Notes under the pieces: generated by a model
Seen by the model: the letters and a program-made list of their open reading frames with translations, nothing else
Databases searched by the model: none
Told to the model about the DNA's origin: nothing
Part shown: piece after piece, positions 56,451 to 64,000 of the stretch
Layout: each line of letters begins with the position of its first letter
Position numbering within the stretch: position 1 is the stretch's first letter
Assembly: GCF_002860205.1 (NCBI RefSeq)
Contig: NZ_PGVB01000004.1
Location: 62,001 to 126,000, forward strand
Length of the DNA stretch: 64,000 nt
From: Bacillus sp. T33-2
GTDB taxonomy: Bacteria; Bacillota; Bacilli; Bacillales; Cytobacillaceae
Direction: 5' to 3'
Translations under genes and position numbers: made by a program

Positions 56451-56909
56451 TTGCAGCGGGTCACAAATTGCGTGCTTGTGAAAAATAATAAAATCCTTTT
56501 ATTGCAAAAGCCCCGCCGCAGCTGGTGGGTCGCTCCGGGCGGAAAAATGGAGCCCGGTGAAACCGTGAAAGAAACATGCATACGGGAATTCCGGGAAGAA
56601 ACAGGCATCTATCTGCTGAATCCGAAAATTAAAGGGATTTTCACCTTCATCATAAAAGATGGACAGCATGTTCAATCGGAATGGATGATGTTTACCTTCT
56701 ATGCAACGGAGTCGGATGGCATCCATCTGGATGAAAGCGAAGAAGGGACCCTTGCCTGGCATGATCTGAACAATATAAAAAACCTCCCGATGGCAGCAGG
56801 TGATTATCATATCCTTGAATACATGGTGCACGGCCAGGGAGTCATATACGGAACGTTTACTTATACACCGGATTTCGAGCTGATCCATTATCGGCTTGAT
56901 CCAAATTGA
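56451..56909 (+). CDS. yvcI: NUDIX hydrolase YvcI
   Basis: 152 residues. Nudix box GKMEPGETVKETCIREFREE then TGI (about 32-54), matching GX5EX7REUXEEXGU. Related to 8-oxo-dGTP or nucleotide diphosphatases; substrate not known. TTG start behind GGGGTG. First gene of the conserved group yvcI-rapZ-yvcK-whiA-crh. Confidence 0.92.
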   Translation: MQRVTNCVLVKNNKILLLQKPRRSWWVAPGGKMEPGETVKETCIREFREETGIYLLNPKIKGIFTFIIKDGQHVQSEWMMFTFYATESDGIHLDESEEGTLAWHDLNNIKNLPMAAGDYHILEYMVHGQGVIYGTFTYTPDFELIHYRLDPN

Positions 56910-57102
56910 CGGATGCAGGCGGTCTATATGCCAATGCAAGCAGATACACTAATGTCGTTTGCATTATGGCGGGGTTCACATTCGATTCCGCCTGGAAACC
57001 TTCAATCCGTCACTAAAATTATTGGAGGCGGTCCAAATCTCGGTCCGGCCTGCAAATCCAGCATACAACAAATTAAAAAATCATTTTCAGGGGGAAGGAA
57101 CA

Positions 57103-57996
57103 ATGAGTACCGGTGCGACAACTGATACCCAAATGGTGATCATCACAGGGATGTCTGGTGCGGGTAAGACGGTGGCAATGCAAAGCTTTGAGGACCTGGG
57201 CTTTTTTTGCGTAGATAATTTGCCGCCAACACTGCTGCCAAAATTCCTTGAGTTGATGAAGGAATCTGGCAATAAAATGAATAAAGTTGCACTCGTCATG
57301 GATCTGCGTGGGCGTGAATTTTTTGACTCCCTGTTCAAGGGCCTTGATGAACTTGCTGAGACATCCTGGGTGACACCACAAATTCTGTTCCTTGATGCGG
57401 ACGATTCCACCCTTGTAAGGCGGTATAAAGAGACGCGCCGGTCCCACCCACTGGCTCCATCCGGACTTCCGCTTGAAGGAATAAAACTTGAAAGGGAGCT
57501 GCTGGAGGAGCTAAAAGGAAGGGCTCAGCTTATTTACAATACATCTGGCAAGAAGCCGTTGGAGCTGAGGGAAAGGATTTTACAGGAGTTTTCGGTCAAC
57601 CAGAAAACAACCTTTACCGTAAATGTGATGTCCTTCGGATTTAAGCATGGAATCCCCATTGATGCCGATTTGGTATTCGATGTAAGATTTTTGCCAAACC
57701 CCCATTATATAGAGCATATGAGGCCTAAAACCGGGCTTGATGAAGAAGTGTCAACCTATGTTTTAAAATGGAACGAAACGAATAAATTCCTTGATAAGGT
57801 CACAGATCTCCTCGCCTTTATGCTTCCCCACTATAAAAGGGAGGGTAAGGCACAGTTGGTCATCGCCATTGGCTGTACCGGGGGTCAGCACCGTTCAGTT
57901 GCTCTTGCCGAATATATTGCCCGCCATTTTGAAAAAGACTATCAAACCCGTGTTTCTCATCGTGATATAGAGAAAAGGAAGGAACCAGCCAAATGA
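57103..57996 (+). CDS. rapZ: RNase adapter protein RapZ (YvcJ), P-loop nucleotide-binding
   Basis: 297 residues with Walker A GMSGAGKT (16-23), DNLPP, and the C-terminal signature [20 protein letters not shown] (about 255). In enterobacteria it controls glmS through small RNAs; in Bacillus it binds ATP/GTP and affects competence. I use ATG 57103 behind GGGGGAAGG; the open frame to 56959 lacks a binding site. It overlaps yvcK by 4 nt. Confidence 0.95.
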   Translation: MSTGATTDTQMVIITGMSGAGKTVAMQSFEDLGFFCVDNLPPTLLPKFLELMKESGNKMNKVALVMDLRGREFFDSLFKGLDELAETSWVTPQILFLDADDSTLVRRYKETRRSHPLAPSGLPLEGIKLERELLEELKGRAQLIYNTSGKKPLELRERILQEFSVNQKTTFTVNVMSFGFKHGIPIDADLVFDVRFLPNPHYIEHMRPKTGLDEEVSTYVLKWNETNKFLDKVTDLLAFMLPHYKREGKAQLVIAIGCTGGQHRSVALAEYIARHFEKDYQTRVSHRDIEKRKEPAK

Positions 57997-58976
57997 GTGT
58001 GCAGCCACAGCCAAGAATTGTCATCATCGGAGGGGGGACAGGTTTGCCTGTGCTTCTCCGGGGATTAAAGCCGTATCCAGTTGATATTACTGCAATTGTC
58101 ACTGTTGCCGATGACGGAGGGAGCTCTGGCAGGCTCAGGGATGAAATGCAAATTCCCCCGCCTGGCGATATAAGGAACGTTCTCGCAGCCCTTTCTGATG
58201 TGGAGCCGCTGATTGAAGAAATGTTCCAGCATCGCTTCAAGACAGCCAACGAGCTGTCAGGGCATTCACTTGGAAATCTGATCCTGGCCGCCATGACATC
58301 GATTACGGGAAATTTCGTCCATGCGATACAGGAAATGAGCAAGGTCCTGAACGTCCGCGGAAAAGTGCTTCCTGCCGCCAACCAGAGCGTTGTTTTAAAC
58401 GCCGAAATGGAAGACGGCACGATTGTGAGCGGCGAGTCGAAAATTCCTTATTCGGGGAAAAGGATTAAGCGGGTATTTTTGAAGCCTGGCAACGCGAGCC
58501 CATTGCCGGAAACGATCCAGGCCATCAGGCAGGCAGACCTGATCATCTTTGGTCCGGGAAGCTTGTATACAAGCATTTTGCCTAACCTGCTCGTTCGAAA
58601 GCTCGGTGAAGAAGTATGCCGCGCGAATGCAAGGAAAGTGTACATTTGCAATTTAATGACACAGGCAGGCGAAACACATGATTTTACGGCAAGTGATCAT
58701 GTAAAAGCAATTTATGACCATATGAACTGTGCTTTTATTGATACTATTTTGTTGAACAACGAGGTCATACCGCCTGATGTGCAGGACCGCTATAGCGAGG
58801 AACTGGCGCAACCGGTTCACGCAGACGTGAACATGCTTTTGAAAATGGGGCTTGAAGTGGTGCAGGATGAGATTGCCGATCTGGATGGCAATGTAATCCG
58901 GCACGACACAAAAAAAGTTGCCGAAATACTATTTTCCATGCTAATTAATGAAACCAATAAGAGATTTAACGCGTAA
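57993..58976 (+). CDS. yvcK: Gluconeogenesis factor YvcK (CofD-like)
   Basis: 327 residues of the YvcK/CofD-like family. [14 protein letters not shown] (about 11-24), [17 protein letters not shown] and LGNLILAA are the family motifs for UDP-sugar binding. In B. subtilis needed for growth and cell shape on gluconeogenic carbon sources and binds UDP-GlcNAc. ATG overlaps the rapZ stop. Confidence 0.96.
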   Translation: MSVQPQPRIVIIGGGTGLPVLLRGLKPYPVDITAIVTVADDGGSSGRLRDEMQIPPPGDIRNVLAALSDVEPLIEEMFQHRFKTANELSGHSLGNLILAAMTSITGNFVHAIQEMSKVLNVRGKVLPAANQSVVLNAEMEDGTIVSGESKIPYSGKRIKRVFLKPGNASPLPETIQAIRQADLIIFGPGSLYTSILPNLLVRKLGEEVCRANARKVYICNLMTQAGETHDFTASDHVKAIYDHMNCAFIDTILLNNEVIPPDVQDRYSEELAQPVHADVNMLLKMGLEVVQDEIADLDGNVIRHDTKKVAEILFSMLINETNKRFNA

Positions 58977-59015
58977 ATATACATGCAAGCGTTTGTCTGA
59001 ACAGGAGGTGAAAGG

Positions 59016-59963
59016 ATGTCTTTCGCTTCAGAAACGAAAAAAGAGCTGACGAACCTCGACATTAGAGATTGCTGCGGCCGGGCAGAACTGTCCGCGCTCA
59101 TCCGGATGAATGGTTCGTTGTCTTTTTCAAACCGAAAGCCCATTGTAGACATTCAAACTGAAAACGCCGCGATCGCCCGGAGAATTTATACTTTAATAAA
59201 AAAGAACTTTCAGGTGCAGGTCGAACTTCTCGTTCGGAAAAAAATGCGGCTCAAGAAAAACAATGTTTATATCGTGAGATTGAAAGAGTCTGCAAAGGAG
59301 ATTTTGGAGGACCTTAAAATTCTGGCAGAGGGATTCTCGTATATCCATCATATTTCCGATGACCTCGTCAAGAAGAAATGTTGTAAGCGCTCTTACTTGA
59401 GAGGGGCATTTCTGGCGGGCGGCTCAGTCAATAACCCTGAAACATCTTCGTATCACCTGGAAATTTTTTCGCTGTACCAGGAACATAACGAGTCTTTATG
59501 TGAATTAATGAATAAGTTTGGATTGAACAGCAAAACGCTTGAACGGAAAAAAGGATTCATCACGTACTTAAAAGAAGCTGAAAAGATTACTGAGTTCCTG
59601 AACATTATCGGTGCGCACAACGCTCTCTTGAGGTTCGAAGACATCCGGATTGTCCGCGACATGAGAAACTCTGTCAACCGGCTTGTAAACTGTGAAACCG
59701 CGAATCTGAATAAGACAATTGGCGCTGCCCTCAGGCAGGTTGAAAACATCCGCTTTATCCGGGATACGGTCGGGCTCCATATTCTGCCTGACAAGCTTCG
59801 TGAAATAGCTGAACTGCGGGTGGCATACCAGGATGTGACTTTGAAGGAACTTGGAGAGATGGTATCAGGCGGGAACATAAGCAAATCAGGCATTAACCAC
59901 AGGCTAAGAAAGATCGATGAAATAGCGGAGAAGCTCCGTGCCGGAGAGGCGATAAACAAATAG
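59016..59963 (+). CDS. whiA: DNA-binding protein WhiA
   Basis: 315 residues. N-terminal LAGLIDADG-homing-endonuclease-like part (with [20 protein letters not shown] near 130, lacking the nuclease acid pair) and a C-terminal helix-turn-helix (about 245-300, [20 protein letters not shown]). Linked to chromosome segregation and division in Bacillus and to sporulation in Streptomyces. GGAGGTG before ATG. Confidence 0.96.
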   Translation: MSFASETKKELTNLDIRDCCGRAELSALIRMNGSLSFSNRKPIVDIQTENAAIARRIYTLIKKNFQVQVELLVRKKMRLKKNNVYIVRLKESAKEILEDLKILAEGFSYIHHISDDLVKKKCCKRSYLRGAFLAGGSVNNPETSSYHLEIFSLYQEHNESLCELMNKFGLNSKTLERKKGFITYLKEAEKITEFLNIIGAHNALLRFEDIRIVRDMRNSVNRLVNCETANLNKTIGAALRQVENIRFIRDTVGLHILPDKLREIAELRVAYQDVTLKELGEMVSGGNISKSGINHRLRKIDEIAEKLRAGEAINK

Positions 59964-59987
59964 AAACATTCACGAGGAGGAAGTTAC

Positions 59988-60245
59988 ATGGTGCAGCAAA
60001 TGGTTGAAGTAAAATTAAAAACTGGTCTGCAGGCCCGTCCGGCCGCGCTATTTGTCCAGGAAGCAAATCGGTTTTCATCCGATATCTTTCTTGAAAAGGA
60101 CGGCAAAAAAGTAAACGCAAAAAGCATTATGGGCCTCATGAGCCTGGCCGTCAGTTCAGGTTCAACGGTGAACCTAATTGCAGATGGAAACGACGAAGAG
60201 GATGCGTTGCAGATATTGGCAGCCTACGTCCAGCAGGAAAGCTGA
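59988..60245 (+). CDS. crh: HPr-like catabolite repression protein Crh
   Basis: 85 residues, HPr fold. The residue that is the catalytic His15 in HPr is Gln15 here (KTGLQARPAA), so it cannot act in PTS phosphotransfer, while the regulatory Ser46 (NAKSIMGLM) is kept. It is phosphorylated by HprK, whose gene is in the window, and serves as a CcpA co-repressor. Follows whiA by 24 nt with GAGGAGG. Confidence 0.97.
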   Translation: MVQQMVEVKLKTGLQARPAALFVQEANRFSSDIFLEKDGKKVNAKSIMGLMSLAVSSGSTVNLIADGNDEEDALQILAAYVQQES

Positions 60246-60264
60246 TTACCGGGAACAAGACGCA

Positions 60265-60295
60265 AAAAAACTCGCATTATTTATGCGAGTTTTTT
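60265..60295. terminator. Bidirectional terminator between crh and clpP
   Basis: AAAAAACTCGCA / TGCGAGTTTTTT with a 7-nt loop; works for the two convergent genes. Confidence 0.9.
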
Positions 60296-60304
60296 GATTG
60301 AGGA

Positions 60305-60910
60305 TTATTTCTTGGGTTTGTCAACCAATGAATTGCGGGTGATGATCTGGTCGACCAAACCATATTCAAGTGCTCTTTCAGCAGTCATGAAATTATCGCG
60401 GTCTGTGTCCTTTGCAATCACTTCAAGCGGCTGTCCTGTACGATCGGACAGAATGGTGTTCAGTTTCTCGCGCAGGAACAGGATCCGTTTAGCGGCGATT
60501 TCAATTTCGGTCGCCTGGCCTTGTGCTCCGCCCAGTGGCTGGTGGATCATGACTTCACTGTTTGGCAGGGCATAACGCTTTCCTTTAGCTCCTGCTGCAA
60601 GCAAGAATGCGCCCATTGAAGCAGCCATTCCGATACAAATGGTCTGTACATCAGGCTTGATGAACTGCATCGTATCATAGATCGCCATACCAGCGGTAAT
60701 GCTTCCGCCAGGGCTGTTGATATAAATGGATATATCTTTCTCGGGATTCTCGGCTTCAAGGAAAAGCAGCTGGGCCACGATTGAGTTTGCCACATGGTCA
60801 TCAATCCCGCTTCCAAGCATGATGATGCGGTCCTTCAACAGACGGGAATAAATATCATATGCCCGTTCGCCCCGATTCGTTTGTTCAATAACTGTAGGAA
60901 TCAAGTTCAT
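60305..60910 (-). CDS. clpP: ATP-dependent Clp protease proteolytic subunit
   Basis: Serine peptidase of 201 residues that forms the double-ring chamber for ClpC/ClpX/ClpE. Catalytic S98 ([11 protein letters not shown]) and H123 ([12 protein letters not shown]); the catalytic Asp lies near 168-170. I start at the second ATG (60910, MNLIPTV), which matches B. subtilis ClpP and has the better spacing to AGGAGG; the ATG at 60916 is possible. A CtsR operator lies upstream. Confidence 0.97.
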   Translation of the reverse strand: MNLIPTVIEQTNRGERAYDIYSRLLKDRIIMLGSGIDDHVANSIVAQLLFLEAENPEKDISIYINSPGGSITAGMAIYDTMQFIKPDVQTICIGMAASMGAFLLAAGAKGKRYALPNSEVMIHQPLGGAQGQATEIEIAAKRILFLREKLNTILSDRTGQPLEVIAKDTDRDNFMTAERALEYGLVDQIITRNSLVDKPKK

Positions 60911-61019
60911 GTTCATTTTCCTCCTCGTACTTGCACGTTTTTAAAAATCAAATTGAGCTCGGCAATGCACATGTGAAGCAATTGCCAGAATTTCTATGTA
61001 TTGATTATGATACACTGAT

Positions 61020-61036
61020 GGTCAATAAAGGTCAAA
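61020..61036 (-). promoter_or_regulatory. CtsR operator upstream of clpP
   Basis: GGTCAATAAAGGTCAAA matches the direct-repeat CtsR heptads (consensus RGTCAAANANRGTCAAA) with one difference. It lies about 110 bp before the clpP start, as expected for heat-shock control by CtsR. The rest of 60917-61200 has no gene. Confidence 0.85.
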
Positions 61037-61177
61037 CAATTCACACTCAAACGTGGGCATGAATTGTTCGACATCTTTCTTTGCAGGGGGCCAGCGATTT
61101 TAACCATCTTTTCTTTACAATTTATTGCTCCGTTTCCATCTTACCCAACATTCGTATTTTTAAACAAAAAAACCCTC

Positions 61178-61206
61178 TTGCAAAGACAAGGAACATGTCC
61201 TATAAT
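61178..61206 (+). promoter_or_regulatory. tRNA-Arg promoter
   Basis: TTGCAA (61178-61183), 17 nt, TATAAT (61201-61206), about 45 bp before the tRNA. Confidence 0.75.
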
Positions 61207-61253
61207 AGGTAATCGTACGACTCATTCAGTATTCCTGATTAACAGTTAATGAT

Positions 61254-61325
61254 GCCCTCGTGGTGCAACGGATAGCACGTAAGATTCCGGTTCTTGAGAT
61301 GTGGGTTCGATTCCTGCCGAGGGCG
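61254..61325 (+). tRNA. tRNA-Arg, anticodon CCG
   Basis: Folds into a full cloverleaf: acceptor GCCCTCG/CGAGGGC, D stem GTGC/GCAC, anticodon stem TAAGA/TCTTG with loop TTCCGGT, T arm GTGGG-TTCGATT-CCTGC, discriminator G. The anticodon CCG reads CGG. The CCA end is not encoded. Confidence 0.95.
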
Positions 61326-61330
61326 CTGCC

Positions 61331-61366
61331 AAAGCCTCTTGCCTATTTAGGGCAAGGGGCTTTTTA
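61331..61366 (+). terminator. Terminator of the tRNA gene
   Basis: 13-bp stem AAAGCCTCTTGCC / GGCAAGGGGCTTT followed by TT, directly after the tRNA. Confidence 0.85.
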
Positions 61367-61484
61367 ATTTCTACACTAATCGGGAAATTTTTTGTTTGCC
61401 AAATCCAATATTCTGTTTTTACGCATATCCTTTCCATTCAATATTCAACCGTTTTCATGTAAAATGGTGGAAGGGGGGATGGGG

Positions 61485-62816
61485 ATGGATCTTAAAGCAG
61501 GGTTATGGCAAAAGCAAACCTTAAAATTGACAATGACGCAGGAGCTTTCGCAGGCCATCGCGCTTTTACAATATTCGTTTCAGGAACTAGCTGCATTCCT
61601 TGAAAATAAAGCAGTTGAAAACCCTCTGCTGCAGGTGGATTATAAAAATGTCCGCACGATGGACCCAAGGCTTGACCGGATCAGGCACACCAGGAAGCAT
61701 GACGGGCAGGAGTCGAACAGGTGGATTGAGCAAATTGGGGAAAAGACCGATTCGCTTGAAGATTACCTGCTTTCCCAGCTCAATTTGCTTACGGTATCTG
61801 CCAGGCAAAAACAAATTATTATCAAGCTGATTGAATGCATAGATGAAAATGGTTACCTTTGTGCCGCCTGCCAGGATATTTCAGCAAAACACCAGGTTTC
61901 TGAATCAGAAACGGAAACAGCGCTGGCCATACTACAAAGTCTGGAGCCGGCAGGGATAGCGGCAAGGAGTTTAGCTGAATGCCTGCTGCTGCAACTGGAA
62001 CGTAAACAACCGTCAAACGAGCTGGCAAAGCAAATGCTCAGTGAACACTTCGTCCTTTTTGCCGAAAAAAAGTGGAAATCGCTCGCGAAAATAATGAATA
62101 CGAGCCTGCAGGAAATCCAGAAGGTTTACGATGAGATACAGACTCTTGATCCGCGTCCGGGTTCGGCTTTTCAAATTGAGAGGCCGGCGTATATTGTTCC
62201 GGACATTATTGTCAGCCGGAATGGGGATGAACTGTCGGTGAGTGTGTTCGATGATACGGTTCCAAGGATCACGTTTAATGAAGCATACTATCAGCTGCTT
62301 TCCGAATATAAAGATGATGCTGTCAAACGCTTTCTCCATGAGAAGCAGCAGGACTATCAATGGATCATGAAAAGCCTCGAACAGCGTAAAGAAACACTGA
62401 TGAAGGTAGCGTTGAAAATACTTGAGAAACAGCGGGAATTTTTTTTGACCGGGCCTGACCATTTAAAACCTATGACGATGAGAGAGGTCGCCGAAGAACT
62501 GGACGTCCATGAATCGACTGTAAGCAGGGCGGTCCGGGAAAAATACATTCAAACACAGGCAGGCACCTATGAGCTGAAGTCGTTTTTTACAAGTTCAGTA
62601 CAAACGGTCGAACACAACCAGGCTTCGTCCCACCAGGTGAAGGTTGCCATCGGGAAGTTTATAAAGGAAGAAGACAAACAAAAGCCTTTATCCGACCAGG
62701 AAATCGTCCATTTACTGAAGGAACACGAAGGGACGGTCGTATCAAGGAGAACAGTTGCGAAATACCGGGAACAGCTCGGCATCCCATCTTCCACGAAACG
62801 GAAGAGGTTTGAGTGA
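61485..62816 (+). CDS. sigL: RNA polymerase sigma-54 factor
   Basis: 443 residues. N-terminal Gln-rich activator region (LWQKQTLKLTMTQELSQAIA), core-binding domain (about 100-270), and C-terminal DNA-binding domain with a helix-turn-helix (MREVAEELDVHESTVSRAVR, about 327-346) and the RpoN box SRRTVAKYREQLGI (about 420). Start ATG 61485, 6 nt after AAGGGGGG; the longer frame upstream has no support. Sigma-54 of Bacillus serves levanase, amino acid and acetoin genes. Confidence 0.96.
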   Translation: MDLKAGLWQKQTLKLTMTQELSQAIALLQYSFQELAAFLENKAVENPLLQVDYKNVRTMDPRLDRIRHTRKHDGQESNRWIEQIGEKTDSLEDYLLSQLNLLTVSARQKQIIIKLIECIDENGYLCAACQDISAKHQVSESETETALAILQSLEPAGIAARSLAECLLLQLERKQPSNELAKQMLSEHFVLFAEKKWKSLAKIMNTSLQEIQKVYDEIQTLDPRPGSAFQIERPAYIVPDIIVSRNGDELSVSVFDDTVPRITFNEAYYQLLSEYKDDAVKRFLHEKQQDYQWIMKSLEQRKETLMKVALKILEKQREFFLTGPDHLKPMTMREVAEELDVHESTVSRAVREKYIQTQAGTYELKSFFTSSVQTVEHNQASSHQVKVAIGKFIKEEDKQKPLSDQEIVHLLKEHEGTVVSRRTVAKYREQLGIPSSTKRKRFE

Positions 62817-62825
62817 AGGAACAAC

Positions 62826-62973
62826 GTGAACAAAATTAAGGTGCTCAAAATAATAGGAAACTGAGTGGACAAAGCAAAGGTTTACCGAGTGAAAGGGACT
62901 GCGGACGAAGTAAAGGTTCATAGACCGAAAGGGGAAACACGTGAACAAAGTAAAGTTGTACAGCCGTGAACGC
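62826..62973 (+). repeat. Four diverged copies of a translation-initiation region
   Basis: Copies begin GTGAACAAAATTAAGG (62826), GTGGACAAAGCAAAGG (62865), GCGGACGAAGTAAAGG (62901) and GTGAACAAAGTAAAGT (62941), steps 39, 36 and 40 nt. The last is the real start of the glutaredoxin-like gene. Each copy follows a purine-rich AGGAA/AAAGGG word, so site plus start codon were repeated. Confidence 0.65.
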
Positions 62974-63198
62974 TGCCATTTATGTGAAACAGCCAGGGAG
63001 ATTCTGTCGGAGCTTCAAAAGGAATGGAGCTTTGAACTGGAAGAAATAGATATTGACCAGGATGACGATTTGACGGAACGGTATGGGATCATGATTCCAG
63101 TCGTCGAACTGGATGGTGAAGAGATCGAATATGGGCGGGTTAACAAATTTTCCATAAGTAAAACGTTTTCAGAAAAAAAGGTAGAGTATATTGGTTGA
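62941..63198 (+). CDS. Glutaredoxin-like thiol-disulfide protein
   Basis: 85 residues with a thioredoxin-like fold start (NKVKLYSRE), redox motif C12-H-L-C15, and the cis-Pro segment MIPVVELDGEE (about 51-61). It fits the DUF836/glutaredoxin-like family found before cggR in several Bacillaceae. GTG start behind GAAAGGGG. Its first codons are repeated upstream. Probably a cytoplasmic redox protein; partner unknown. Confidence 0.88.
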   Translation: MNKVKLYSRERCHLCETAREILSELQKEWSFELEEIDIDQDDDLTERYGIMIPVVELDGEEIEYGRVNKFSISKTFSEKKVEYIG

Positions 63199-63259
63199 AT
63201 TGCATTTTCACTCCTGTTAAAATGTAAAAGGAATCAGGGGTGATTTTTTTTGGGGTGAG

Positions 63260-63295
63260 TGGGACATAATATGTCTTACCGGGACGAAAAATGAC
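63260..63295 (+). promoter_or_regulatory. CggR operator
   Basis: TGGGAC-N6-TGTC-N4-CGGGAC-N6-TGAC (63260-63295) reproduces the tandem CggR operator known from B. subtilis (CGGGAC-N6-TGTC twice) with two substitutions. It lies 28 bp before the cggR start, so CggR would repress its own operon until fructose-1,6-bisphosphate is high. Confidence 0.88.
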
Positions 63296-63322
63296 CATCA
63301 CTTCATTTAAAAGGAGAATATC

Positions 63323-64000
63323 ATGGAGCACTCATTAATTGATATTCAAAAAAGGTTAATACCCGACCTTGTCCAGATCATGCAGAAACGCTACCTCATC
63401 CTTCAATACATAAATGCAATGCAGCCGGTCGGGCGAAGAAGCCTGTCCGGGAGCCTGGCCCTGTCGGAACGGGTTTTACGGACCGAGGTAGAATTTTTGA
63501 ATGACCAGGACCTAATTTCTGTGTCAAGCCAGGGAATGAGCCTCACAAAAGAAGGCAAGGATATACTGGAAAGTCTTGATAGAGTAATGCGGGACATAAC
63601 GGGTATAGACACATTAGAAAAACAACTGCAAAAACGCCTGGGCATCCAAAAAGTTGTGGTTGTGCCCGGAGACAGCGATGAGTCATCCTGGGTCAAAAGC
63701 GAACTGGGCCGCGCGTGCGCCAGCACCATGGCAGACCTGCTCCAGGAAAACAATATTATTGCTGTGACGGGTGGCACGACAATGGCTGCCGTAGCGGAAA
63801 TGCTGACCCCCGATTTCGGAAAGAAGCAGTTGCTGTTTGTACCGGCCAGAGGAGGCATCGGAGAAGATGTCAAAAATCAGGCCAACACCATCTGCGCCAT
63901 CATGGCAGACAAATCGAATTCCAGGCACAGAGTTTTTTACGTGCCCGACCAGGTAAGCAGGGAAATATACGAGTCTCTCATAAAGGAGCCTCTCATTTAT
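63323..64000 (+). CDS. cggR: Central glycolytic genes regulator, N-terminal part (cut by window edge)
   Basis: 226 codons visible from ATG 63323 (AAGGAG upstream). N-terminal winged-helix DNA-binding domain (about 20-85, GRRSLSGSLALSERVLRTEV) and the start of a SorC-type sugar-phosphate-binding domain (VVVVPGDSDESSWVKSELGR, TGGTTMAAVAEML). In Bacillus it controls the gapA-pgk-tpiA-pgm-eno operon that normally follows; those genes would be beyond the window. Confidence 0.96.
   Translation, partial: MEHSLIDIQKRLIPDLVQIMQKRYLILQYINAMQPVGRRSLSGSLALSERVLRTEVEFLNDQDLISVSSQGMSLTKEGKDILESLDRVMRDITGIDTLEKQLQKRLGIQKVVVVPGDSDESSWVKSELGRACASTMADLLQENNIIAVTGGTTMAAVAEMLTPDFGKKQLLFVPARGGIGEDVKNQANTICAIMADKSNSRHRVFYVPDQVSREIYESLIKEPLIY

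Noticed and set aside
56959-57102. N-terminal extension of RapZ
   Set aside because: No binding site, and the P-loop protein has its normal length from ATG 57103 behind GGGGGAAGG.

Overview
The window looks like the chromosome of a low-to-mid-GC Bacillaceae bacterium (Bacillus sensu lato). The reasons are the gene order csbA-uvrB-uvrA-yvlBCD, nagAB, hprK-lgt-yvoD-ppaX-yvoF, hisZGDBHAFI, yvcD-trxB-yvcI-rapZ-yvcK-whiA-crh, clpP, tRNA-Arg, sigL, cggR. This matches the Bacillus subtilis order of the same neighbourhood with small insertions. Start codons, GGAGG ribosome binding sites and sigma-A, sigma-D-like and sigma-W promoters are all Bacillus-type. The species cannot be fixed from the sequence alone.

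Left part (about 1-27 kb) is accessory. It opens with a minus-strand pair, a GH3 beta-glucosidase followed by a GH94-type phosphorylase (cut by the window edge), behind a promoter with a cre-like site and two identical LacI-type operators. Next come a zinc/cadmium efflux pump (czcD) with its convergent ArsR repressor (czrA), a DUF2975/Xre pair, a CPA2 antiporter, a frameshifted YitT protein, ndk, a patch of decayed genes (aldose epimerase plus ABC permease), and a Ser/Thr kinase with a His-rich small protein. A cyclic di-GMP-I riboswitch then precedes a frameshifted DUF2187 gene, and small hypothetical genes lead to a BMP lipoprotein plus chemoreceptor pair with a sigma-D-like promoter. A MarR-MMPL pair, a NarL-type two-component system and two paralogous subtilisin-like proteases (one with SLH domains) finish the region.

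Right part (about 27-64 kb) is mostly conserved core: nucleotide excision repair (LexA-like box), a cell-envelope stress operon (sigma-W promoter), a CwlC-like amidase, GlcNAc-6-P catabolism, HPr kinase/Lgt, complete histidine biosynthesis, and the rapZ-yvcK-whiA-crh cluster. It continues with clpP (CtsR site), tRNA-Arg(CCG), sigma-54, a glutaredoxin-like protein, and the start of cggR with a near-consensus CggR operator.

The least explained structures are non-coding. Arrays with a 20-21 nt period and a 10-nt TTTATTAGCC core lie at 24.3 kb and, inverted, at 51.9 kb, and a third array with the same period but a TACCGGGAAA core lies at 27.7 kb. A 7-2-7 inverted heptamer matching the NarL consensus lies beside a NarL-family regulator and in front of one protease. 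The translation-initiation region of the glutaredoxin gene is repeated four times. Two conserved genes carry small frameshifts (YitT and DUF2187), which may be real decay or assembly errors.
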